5,466 bases of DNA from JAVBNW01 sp031551255 (GTDB lineage: Bacteria > Bacillota > Clostridia > Christensenellales > UBA1750). The notes under the pieces were generated by a model. That model saw only the letters and a list, made by a program, of their open reading frames with translations. It was not told the DNA's origin and searched no databases. Both the position numbers and the translations under genes were made by a program. Shown here one piece after another: positions 1 through 4,926 of this stretch (position 1 is the first letter of the stretch; each line of letters begins with the position of its first letter). The stretch is taken from the NCBI GenBank assembly GCA_031551255.1, contig JAVBNW010000041.1, positions 1-5,466 of the forward strand, read 5' to 3'.

Positions 1-379
1 CCTGCGAAAAGCGCACTTCATACACCTCCATCATGTCGCCGCCGTCTTTGATCGTATCCGTGCCGCCGGAGAACTTCTTTCCGATGATATCGATCACCTC
101 GTCAATCGAAATATCCGATTTCCGCACCTCGCCGAAGATGCGCACTTGCGTATCCGCCTCCGGCCCTACCGGCAACGGGAAGCAGGCAACGCGGGCATTT
201 TGGGCGAACTCGCGGGTTTTTTGATTCCCTTTGAAGGTTGTAAAAAACAGCCTGCCTTCTTTTTCGGGCGTATAGGCAAACGTGACGGTGCGCACGTTGG
301 GCTGATCGTTCACGCTGGTGGCCAGAGCCATATTGATGGACTCGCTCATGACCTGTTCAAAACTCTGCTTCAGTTCCAT
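1..379 (-). CDS. Pyridoxamine 5'-phosphate oxidase family protein (FMN-binding split barrel), 3' end cut by window edge
   Basis: The reading frame runs from an ATG at 379 off the left edge, giving 126 residues. It begins MELKQSFEQVMSES, followed by INMALATSVNDQPNVRTVTF, then the stretch GRLFFTTFKGNQKTREFAQN and later VRIFGEVRKSD. This is the typical order of the small PNPOx-like split-barrel proteins: a first beta strand 'ALATSxxxxPxxRTV', a 'lyFxT' strand, then 'K..ef..NprV'. Members bind FMN or F420 and usually reduce small molecules; few are true PNP oxidases, and the substrate here is unknown. The family is usually about 140 residues, so only a short C-terminal part is missing. A GGAGG at 390-394 lies 10 nt upstream of the start. 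An ATG at 389 is in another frame and too close to that site. It is divergent from the WYL regulator, which probably controls it. Confidence 0.8.
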   Translation of the reverse strand, partial: MELKQSFEQVMSESINMALATSVNDQPNVRTVTFAYTPEKEGRLFFTTFKGNQKTREFAQNARVACFPLPVGPEADTQVRIFGEVRKSDISIDEVIDIIGKKFSGGTDTIKDGGDMMEVYEVRFSQ

Positions 380-411
380 ATGGATTCATCCTCCGTTCCT
401 TTGATAAACCA

Positions 412-420
412 ATCGTAGCA
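412..420 (-). promoter_or_regulatory. Extended -10 promoter element for the PNPOx-like gene
   Basis: Read on the minus strand the bases are TGC-TACGAT, a TGn extended -10 with a 4/6 match to TATAAT, about 33 nt upstream of the start codon at 379. No good -35 is present. The palindrome at 426-447 occupies the place just upstream, so a bound regulator would block or recruit polymerase here. Assignment is by eye only. Confidence 0.4.
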
Positions 421-425
421 CGCCT

Positions 426-447
426 CCTTGACATCTGTATGTCAGGG
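426..447. promoter_or_regulatory. Palindromic operator candidate in the divergent promoter region
   Basis: The bases read CC-T-TGACAT-CTGT-ATGTCA-G-GG. The arms TGACAT (429-434) and ATGTCA (439-444) are perfect inverted repeats around a 4-nt spacer, and the CC/GG pairs outside extend the symmetry after one mismatch. It covers the -35 box of the WYL gene and abuts the extended -10 of the divergent PNPOx-like gene. Placement and symmetry suit a dimeric HTH repressor, most simply the WYL protein itself. The identity of the binding protein is inferred. Confidence 0.55.
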
Positions 448-455
448 TTTATCAT
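428..455 (+). promoter_or_regulatory. Sigma-A-type promoter for the WYL regulator
   Basis: A perfect -35 TTGACA (428-433), a 16-nt spacer and TATCAT (450-455, 5/6 match to TATAAT) lie 22 nt upstream of the start at 478. The -35 hexamer is embedded in the left part of the palindrome, which suggests negative autoregulation. Confidence 0.6.
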
Positions 456-477
456 AGAGCCAGAAAGGATTTTTGAC

Positions 478-1431
478 ATGAAACTTGGACGCCTGATCGC
501 CATATTGACCATCCTGTTACAGAAGGATCGAATCAGCGCCACATCCCTCGCGGAGAAGTTCGGGGTGAGCGTGCGCACCATCTACCGGGATATCGAGGCG
601 CTGGAAAGCGCCGGAATCCCCATCGTCACGCATACCGGCGTGAACGGCGGTATTTCCATTGTGGAGCAATACAAGATCGACAAAAAGCTCTTTACCGATG
701 ACGATATCACCATGCTGCTCACCGGTTTGCAAAGCGTTTCCGGCACCTTATCGGACGCGAAACTCAATCAGACGCTGGAGAAAATCAGAAGCCTCATTCC
801 GAAGGAGCACGAAAGGGCGATTGAGCTCACCTCAAAGCAGCTTTACATCGACATGACGCCGTGGCTCGGCAACCCCGTCGTCACCAACACCTTTGCGCTG
901 TTGAAAAGGGCGATGGAGGAAGGTGTGCTGGTTCGCTTTGATTACACCGGAAGGCACAATACGGCATCGCAGGTGCGAACCGTGGAGCCGCATCAGTTGA
1001 TGCTGAAAGAAAACAGTTGGTATCTGCGCGCATATTGCCGGGATAAACTGGACTTCCGCACCTTCAAGCTGAACCGCATCCGCGACATGGAGATGATACA
1101 GGAGCACTTTCAGCCGCGGGAATTCGAATCCAGCGTAGCGGACTTTAAGGACTGGACGAACGACCGCGTCATCACCGTAGAGCTCATTATCGACGAATCC
1201 CTGCGGGAGCGGGCGTTAGATTTTTGCCGTGAAGAAACGATGACGGACATGGAGGACGGCAGGATACACATCTCCCTGTCATTTGTAGAAAGCGACATGG
1301 GATATGGCGTTCTACTGAGCATGGGGCACCTGTGCGAAGTGATTGCCCCGGCCCATGTCCGCCAGGAGCTCCAGCGGCGAATTCGGCTTCTTTCCGACGT
1401 GTATAAGAACAGCGCGGGGTTAGAGCGCTAG
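478..1431 (+). CDS. YafY-type HTH / WYL-domain transcriptional regulator
   Basis: A 317-residue protein. The N-terminal winged helix (about residues 1-60) contains MKLGRLIAILTILLQKDRIS, then TSLAEKFGVSVRTIYRDIEA and a GVNGGISI wing, typical of the HTH_11/DeoR-like head. A linker follows, then the WYL domain at about 135-215, with the eponymous W181-Y182-L183 inside NSWYLRAYC and the usual FRTFKLNRI segment after it. A C-terminal WCX-type extension ends the protein. Length and order are normal for the family. The start at 478 is chosen because AAAGGA (464-469) lies 8 nt upstream. The frame stays open back to an ATG at 439, but that lies inside the promoter. It is divergent from the PNPOx-like gene, a common pairing in which the regulator controls its neighbour and itself. 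The effector is unknown. Confidence 0.9.
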   Translation: MKLGRLIAILTILLQKDRISATSLAEKFGVSVRTIYRDIEALESAGIPIVTHTGVNGGISIVEQYKIDKKLFTDDDITMLLTGLQSVSGTLSDAKLNQTLEKIRSLIPKEHERAIELTSKQLYIDMTPWLGNPVVTNTFALLKRAMEEGVLVRFDYTGRHNTASQVRTVEPHQLMLKENSWYLRAYCRDKLDFRTFKLNRIRDMEMIQEHFQPREFESSVADFKDWTNDRVITVELIIDESLRERALDFCREETMTDMEDGRIHISLSFVESDMGYGVLLSMGHLCEVIAPAHVRQELQRRIRLLSDVYKNSAGLER

Positions 1432-1730
1432 CGCGCATCGCCGCCCCTGTCCGACGCCGCCTTTTCAGCTTTCGGCGCTTTGGCGGCCGCTTTTGACGCC
1501 TTTTCCGCTTTCTTGAGCCTGCCGGTCGCGGAAGGCTTTTCCGCGTCGCGGGCAACGGGGCCTTTTTCGAGGGCCGCGTTGTAGGCTTCCACCACGGCGG
1601 CGTTGATCTCCGCGCGGAGCTTCTTGGTGGTGGGAAAGCAGATATCACGAAAATTGCCCTCCCTATCCTTGGCGCTGGGCATGGACGCGAAGGAATACGC
1701 CCGGGCCTCCATGCTCATTTCTTGCGGCAT
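1428..1730 (-). CDS. SpoVG-family protein of ICE type, probably with an internal deletion
   Basis: A 100-residue frame starting at ATG 1730, with AGGAGG (1739-1744) 8 nt upstream. Residues 1-14 (MPQEMSMEARAYSF) resemble the first strand of ICE-borne SpoVG-like proteins. Residues 15-50 (ASMPSAKDREGNFRDICFPT, then TKKLRAEINAAVVEAYN) resemble the second half of the SpoVG fold, where 'MPS.k...G.f.Di..P.t...R..i..av...Y' is the signature. The segment that should lie between, roughly 35-40 residues ending in a 'GlfVsMP' type strand, is missing, so an in-frame deletion near 1685-1697 is inferred. The tail from about residue 60 is rich in Lys and Ala, as seen in several ICE members. SpoVG proteins bind nucleic acids; the role in ICEs is unclear. 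The gene follows the trbL remnant on the same strand. Its stop shares a CTAG with the stop of the convergent WYL gene. Function is doubtful if the fold is broken. Confidence 0.6.
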   Translation of the reverse strand: MPQEMSMEARAYSFASMPSAKDREGNFRDICFPTTKKLRAEINAAVVEAYNAALEKGPVARDAEKPSATGRLKKAEKASKAAAKAPKAEKAASDRGGDAR

Positions 1731-1749
1731 ATGCTTGACCTCCTATGCC

Positions 1750-2012
1750 TTAGTAGGCCCCGAACAGGCTTTTCGAGAGGGCGCTGGTTTTGAAAAGCGT
1801 GAAGCAGAGCAAGGCCGTGTATCCGGCGCGGCCCATATCGCCATATGGATGCTGTCCGCCGTGGCGATGCCCTGTATCAGCACGGAGTAGATGGCGATGC
1901 ACATCATGATGAGGAAACCCTGAAACGCCAAGGCGAACAGGGCTTTGAAATTGTTGTTGCAGGTCGCGCCCCATTCTTTGTTGACCATTGTACTGAACGG
2001 CGGGCTGATAAT
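1750..2012 (-). pseudogene. VirB6/TrbL-like conjugal transfer protein (CD1112-type), C-terminal fragment with frameshift
   Basis: Read from about 2012 downwards, one frame gives ISPPFSTMVNKEWGATCNNN, then FKALFALAFQGFLIMMCIAI and YSVLIQGIATADSIHMAIW. The continuation GYTALLCFTLFKTSALSKSL-FGAY-stop lies in a second frame. Together they match the ending I know for CD1112-family VirB6/TrbL-like channel proteins of clostridial ICEs ('NKEW..', 'ALAFQGFLIMvCvaIYavL', 'GYT.LLCF.LFKTgsLaKsif'). Eight bases separate the TGG of 'AIW' from the GGA of 'GYT', where the family has three residues, so one base is missing around 1822-1829. In the original frame the protein runs on with an unrelated tail to 1743. 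The N-terminal membrane domain, probably over two thirds of the gene, is absent: similarity stops near 2010, where AT-rich DNA of the neighbouring operon begins. This fragment cannot make a functional T4SS channel. Confidence 0.75.
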
Positions 2013-2046
2013 TGATATTATTATATTGTTCTCAATTTAATTTTGC
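2005..2046. promoter_or_regulatory. AT-rich control region with inverted repeats upstream of ohrR
   Basis: About 50 strongly AT-rich bases stand out from GC-rich neighbours. They contain an inverted repeat AATTGA (2010-2015) / TCAATT (2032-2037) with a 16-nt gap, and an imperfect palindrome CAATTTAATTTTG (2033-2045) just upstream of the ohrR -35. Gram-positive OhrR proteins bind AT-rich dyads of the TACAATT-AATTGTA kind, so one of these may be the OhrR operator. The match is partial and the assignment is tentative. Confidence 0.35.
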
Positions 2047-2075
2047 TTGATATAATATGAGGAACCTGCTATACT
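2047..2075 (+). promoter_or_regulatory. Promoter of the ohrR-radical SAM-7TM-GPx operon
   Basis: The -35 TTGATA (2047-2052, 5/6), a 17-nt spacer and the -10 TATACT (2070-2075, 5/6) preceded by TGC (2067-2069), an extended -10. The predicted transcript starts near 2082, about 23 nt before the TTG start of ohrR. This rules out the upstream in-frame ATG at 2057 as the translation start. A second TATAAT at 2051-2056 lacks a well-spaced -35. Confidence 0.6.
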
Positions 2076-2093
2076 CCCTTCATGAAACTGATC

Positions 2094-2100
2094 GAGGTGA
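2094..2100 (+). promoter_or_regulatory. Ribosome binding site that fixes a TTG start for ohrR
   Basis: GAGGTGA, with its GAGG core 7 nt upstream of TTG at 2105. No ATG in the frame is better placed, and family alignment begins a few residues before LENQLCF, in agreement with this start. Confidence 0.6.
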
Positions 2101-2104
2101 TCTA

Positions 2105-2530
2105 TTGGACCCGCTAAAACTTGAAAATCAGCTCTGTTTTCCGCTGTATGCCGCTGCGCGCGGCGTCGTCAAGCTGTACACGCCCTTTCTTAGCAAAATC
2201 GACCTTACCTACACGCAATACATCACCATGATGGTGATGTGGGAAAGGAAAACGGTGGGCGTAAAAGAGCTGGGCGAGTGCCTTTTCCTTGATTCCGGCA
2301 CGCTCACGCCGTTACTGAAAAAGCTGGAGCAACAGGGCCTTGTGACGAGGCAGCGCTCCAAGGAAGATGAGCGCAACCTGATCGTGTCGATCACCCCCCG
2401 CGGGGAGGCTTTGCGTGAAAAGGCGTTGGGCGTGCCGACGCAAATGCAGGGCTGCATTCATCTCAGCCCCGAGGAAGCCGATACGCTATATCAGTTGCTG
2501 TACAAAATGCTTGACCAGATGAAAGGTTAG
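2105..2530 (+). CDS. ohrR: OhrR-type MarR-family organic hydroperoxide sensor/repressor
   Basis: A 141-residue MarR-family winged-helix protein, the normal length for OhrR, starting at TTG 2105. The peroxide-sensing signature is present: LENQLCFPLYAA with C11 aligning to the reactive Cys15 of Bacillus subtilis OhrR, and Y25 and Y36 at the spacings of the two tyrosines that contact that thiol. The DNA-binding part carries VKELGECLFLDSGTLTPLLK, then KLEQQGLVTRQRSKEDERN, with the wing Asp/Arg residues intact. A further cysteine, C117, lies 106 residues after C11, close to the C22-C127 spacing of the two-cysteine OhrR of Xanthomonas, so disulfide-type sensing is possible. C59 is also present. In this family, oxidation by organic peroxides releases the repressor from its operator. 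It is the first gene of an operon: its stop (2528-2530) lies 5 nt before the radical SAM start. It probably represses its own operon, including the peroxidase. Confidence 0.85.
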   Translation: MDPLKLENQLCFPLYAAARGVVKLYTPFLSKIDLTYTQYITMMVMWERKTVGVKELGECLFLDSGTLTPLLKKLEQQGLVTRQRSKEDERNLIVSITPRGEALREKALGVPTQMQGCIHLSPEEADTLYQLLYKMLDQMKG

Positions 2531-2535
2531 TGCGT

Positions 2536-3609
2536 ATGGAGCAACGTTTTGAGCTTGAACAATACTTGAGCGACGGGGTCGCATCGCTCGTCCGCGATAT
2601 CCTGCGCGCTACGCTGGACAATCCCAAGGAAAGCGCCTATTTCGCGCGATATGCCCTTGCGGCAAGAAAGGCGGGCACGCACCGTCACCGCTATGAAAAA
2701 GCCGGCGAGCACATCCCGTCGTTCCTGATCGCCAGCATCACCGGCAGCTGCAACTTGCAATGCGCAGGCTGCTATGACCACGCGAATCGCGCCTGTGCAA
2801 GCCATGCGGACATGAGCCGCGATGAATGGAAGCACATTTTTACCGAAGCGGAAGCCTTGGGCGTCTCGGCGATTCTATTGGCCGGAGGCGAGCCCCTGAT
2901 GCGTCGCGACGTGCTCGAGGAAGCCGCGCTGCATCCGGCGATTCTGTTTCCCGTTTTCACCAACGGAACCATGCTTGGCGGCAGCATGTACTTGTTCGAA
3001 GCGAACCGAAACCTGATCCCCATCATCAGCATCGAGGGCGATAAAATGCAAACCGATCTGCGGCGCGGCGCGGGCATATACGCAAAAACCATGGATGCGA
3101 TGGCGGCGCTTGCCGGGAGAAAGCTCTTGTTCGGGGCCTCCATTACGGTTACACGGGAGAATTTGTCCATGGTCACGAGCGATGGGTTTGCCTCTATGCT
3201 ACGCGAGAGAGGATGCAAAGCGCTCGTCTTCGTGGAGTACGTGCCGGTTGAAAATCCCGAGCTTGCGCTGGATGACGTGGGGCGCGATCTTCTGGCGGAA
3301 CGGGTTGCGGCGCTTCGCGCTTCCAGCGATTCGATCGTCATCTCCTTCCCCGGCGACGAGCGGGAATCGGGCGGCTGTCTCGCAGCGGGGCGCGGGTTTT
3401 TCCACATCAACGCCGGGGGCGGGGCCGAACCTTGCCCGTTCTCGCCGTATTCGGATACGAGCCTTAAGACCTCCTCCCTTCGGGATGCGCTTAAGTCGCC
3501 CTTGTTTACGAAGCTTCGCGATGGCGAAACGCTGCTTCAGGAGCACACCGGAGGCTGTACGCTATTCACGCAATCCGAGCTTGTTCGCTCGCTGGTCATC
3601 CATCCATAG
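2536..3609 (+). CDS. Radical SAM enzyme with reduced SPASM-like C-terminal domain
   Basis: A 357-residue protein. The [4Fe-4S]/SAM motif is C72-x3-C76-x2-C79 followed by Y80 (SCNLQCAGCY). The SAM-contacting GGEP is at residues 117-120, after the AILLAGG strand. FTNGTML (141-147) and ISIEG (164-168) are the usual later barrel strands. A helical region of about 60 residues precedes the core. The C-terminal part has C281-x13-G295-x4-C300, which fits the first half of a SPASM motif (CX9-15GX4C), and a lone C341 near the end; the CX2CX5CX3C block is absent. One auxiliary cluster at most is therefore likely. No precursor peptide gene is visible, so peptide modification is not supported. AAAGG (2522-2526) sits 9 nt before ATG 2536; a GTG at 2530 overlapping the ohrR stop is too close to it. 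The substrate is unknown. Co-transcription with ohrR and GPx implies a peroxide-linked role. Confidence 0.85.
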   Translation: MEQRFELEQYLSDGVASLVRDILRATLDNPKESAYFARYALAARKAGTHRHRYEKAGEHIPSFLIASITGSCNLQCAGCYDHANRACASHADMSRDEWKHIFTEAEALGVSAILLAGGEPLMRRDVLEEAALHPAILFPVFTNGTMLGGSMYLFEANRNLIPIISIEGDKMQTDLRRGAGIYAKTMDAMAALAGRKLLFGASITVTRENLSMVTSDGFASMLRERGCKALVFVEYVPVENPELALDDVGRDLLAERVAALRASSDSIVISFPGDERESGGCLAAGRGFFHINAGGGAEPCPFSPYSDTSLKTSSLRDALKSPLFTKLRDGETLLQEHTGGCTLFTQSELVRSLVIHP

Positions 3610-3620
3610 GAGGTGCCGGA

Positions 3621-4286
3621 ATGCAAGCCATCATGGAACCGATCTTTGAAATCCCTTATCTTATCGGCGTCGTTACGCTGGGCATCTTAATTTTGCGCAT
3701 GTCGCGGGGCAGAAAGCAGTTTGTGCTCTTTGGCATCATGGCCATCGTGTTGGGCTGCGGGGACGCGTTCCATCTCGTACCCCGCATCTACGCGCTCTGG
3801 ACCGACGGCGTTGCCAACCATGCCGCCGCCCTGGGCTTGGGCAAGCTGGTAACCTCCATCACCATGACGGTTTTCTATGTGCTGCTGTATCATGTCTGGC
3901 AGCAAAGATACCAAAAAGAGCATAAGAAAACGCTGACGATCCTCGTCTACATGCTGGCGGCGGTGCGCATCGCGCTGTGCCTGTTTCCGCAAAACCAGTG
4001 GCTCTCCGCCGACGCGCCCCTGTCGTGGGGCATCTACCGCAACCTGCCGTTTGTCGCGCTGGGCATCCTCATCATTGGCCTATACTTCCGGCAGGCGAAG
4101 GAAGACCGCGCTTTCCGCTTCATGTGGCTGGCCGTCGCGTTGAGCTTCGCCTTCTATATCCCCGTGGTGCTGGGCGCGGACGCCGTCTCGGCGCTGGGCA
4201 TGCTGATGATTCCCAAAACCTGCGCCTATGTATGGATTGTTTGGACGGGGTTTGCCGACGCAAAGCGCAATGACGCGAAAAAGTAA
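3621..4286 (+). CDS. Uncharacterised seven-helix integral membrane protein
   Basis: A 221-residue protein that I do not recognise. Seven hydrophobic segments can be picked out at about 13-27, 34-59, 72-93, 104-122, 141-156, 166-185 and 190-211, with basic loops (RMSRGRKQ after helix 1, QQRYQKEHKK after helix 3, RQAKEDRAFR after helix 5). These put the N-terminus outside and the C-terminus (ending DAKRNDAKK) inside by the positive-inside rule. Buried polar residues are notable: D48 and H51 in GDAFHLVPR (helix 2), H91 and W93 in helix 3, R116 in helix 4, and K199 in MIPKTCAYVW (helix 7). There is no signal peptide and no known transporter motif. The AGGAGG (3608-3613) overlaps the stop codon of the radical SAM gene and lies 7 nt before the ATG, so the two are tightly coupled in one operon. 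It could be a sensor, a transporter or the membrane partner of the radical SAM enzyme; the sequence does not decide. Confidence 0.8.
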   Translation: MQAIMEPIFEIPYLIGVVTLGILILRMSRGRKQFVLFGIMAIVLGCGDAFHLVPRIYALWTDGVANHAAALGLGKLVTSITMTVFYVLLYHVWQQRYQKEHKKTLTILVYMLAAVRIALCLFPQNQWLSADAPLSWGIYRNLPFVALGILIIGLYFRQAKEDRAFRFMWLAVALSFAFYIPVVLGADAVSALGMLMIPKTCAYVWIVWTGFADAKRNDAKK

Positions 4287-4299
4287 AGGAGATAAACAT

Positions 4300-4833
4300 A
4301 TGAACATTTATGACTTCACGGTTCAAAACGGCAAGGGCGAGGAAGTTTCCCTGTCCCAGTACAAGGGGAAGGTGCTGCTCGTCGTCAACACGGCCACCAA
4401 GTGCGGATTGACGCCGCAATACGAGGCCTTGGACGCGCTATATCAGAAGTTCAGGGACAGCGGCTTTGAAATCCTGGACTTTCCGTGCAACCAGTTTCTT
4501 GGGCAGGCGCCGGGAACCGACGAGGAGATCACGGAGTTTTGCTCGCTCAATTACGGAACCAGCTTCCCCCGCTTCAAGAAGATCGACGTCAACGGCAAGG
4601 ATGCCGCGCCGCTCTTCATATGGCTCAAGGAGCAAGCGTCGGAGGATCGCGGCGACGAAAAGACACGATCCTTTGAGAAAAAGGTGAAGGCGCTCAAGCC
4701 CTTCGCGAAGCCCGGAGATATCAAGTGGAACTTCGGAAAATTCCTGATCGATAGGGACGGCAACGTTCACGCGCGCTATTCCCCGGCCTATGAACCGCAG
4801 CAGCTTGAGGCGGAACTCAACGCACTGCTTTAG
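4300..4833 (+). CDS. Thiol glutathione peroxidase family protein (probably thioredoxin-dependent)
   Basis: A 177-residue thioredoxin-fold peroxidase. The peroxidatic cysteine is C35 in VVNTATKCGLTPQY, in place of selenocysteine. FPCNQFLGQAPG (61-72) supplies the catalytic glutamine Q69, and WNFGKFLID supplies W143 and N144, completing the Cys-Gln-Trp-Asn tetrad. C81 in EFCSLNYGTSFP is 46 residues after C35, the position of the resolving cysteine in two-Cys GPx enzymes, which use thioredoxin rather than glutathione; that is inferred here. C63 is the FPCN cysteine. It has no signal peptide and is cytoplasmic. The family reduces organic and hydrogen peroxides to alcohols and water. The start at 4300 follows AAAGGAG (4285-4291) by 8 nt, and that site overlaps the stop of the membrane gene; the frame is open upstream to 4228, but inside that gene. 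It is the last gene of the OhrR-controlled operon. Confidence 0.92.
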   Translation: MNIYDFTVQNGKGEEVSLSQYKGKVLLVVNTATKCGLTPQYEALDALYQKFRDSGFEILDFPCNQFLGQAPGTDEEITEFCSLNYGTSFPRFKKIDVNGKDAAPLFIWLKEQASEDRGDEKTRSFEKKVKALKPFAKPGDIKWNFGKFLIDRDGNVHARYSPAYEPQQLEAELNALL

Positions 4834-4879
4834 TTTGACAATCGGTGTTCCAGCCCAATATGATATCGCCGCGCGCAGC

Positions 4880-4917
4880 AGCCCGCAGTCAAAGCAGTAT
4901 TTGATCTGCGGGCTTCT
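4880..4917 (+). terminator. Rho-independent terminator candidate after the GPx gene
   Basis: AGCCCGCAG (4880-4888) pairs with CTGCGGGCT (4906-4914). TCAAA (4889-4893) and TTTGA (4900-4904) extend the stem, with one bulged T at 4905 and a 6-nt loop. The following bases TTCTTC give only a weak T-run. It lies 46 nt after the GPx stop. The symmetric stem could also act on transcripts from the minus strand. Confidence 0.6.
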
Positions 4918-4926
4918 TCATGTCGC

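Noticed and set aside
1187..1648. Minus-strand 153-residue frame rich in Arg, Lys and Pro
   Set aside because: It is the shifted frame of the SpoVG-type Lys/Ala tail and the antisense of the WYL gene end; composition is artefactual.
1980..2056. Minus-strand promoter in the AT-rich region that would drive the trbL remnant
   Set aside because: TTGAGA is present, but nothing at 16-18 nt spacing resembles a -10 well enough. The AT-rich DNA is better explained as the ohrR control region.
2057..2104. ATG at 2057 as the start of ohrR (157-residue form)
   Set aside because: It lies between the -35 and -10 boxes, upstream of the predicted transcript start, has no ribosome binding site, and adds residues that OhrR proteins lack. 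TTG 2105 with GAGGTGA fits better.
2772..3410. Minus-strand 212-residue frame
   Set aside because: Antisense shadow of the radical SAM gene, Ser/Arg-rich, with no start signal or recognisable domain.
3095..3649. Long plus-strand frame overlapping the radical SAM and membrane genes
   Set aside because: Arg/Ser/Pro-rich translation typical of an out-of-frame reading of GC-rich coding DNA, without a motif or ribosome binding site.
4228..4299. N-terminally extended GPx frame starting at 4228
   Set aside because: The extension is inside the 7-TM gene in another frame, with no ribosome binding site, and is not GPx-like. ATG 4300 has AAAGGAG at good spacing and the usual family N-terminus.
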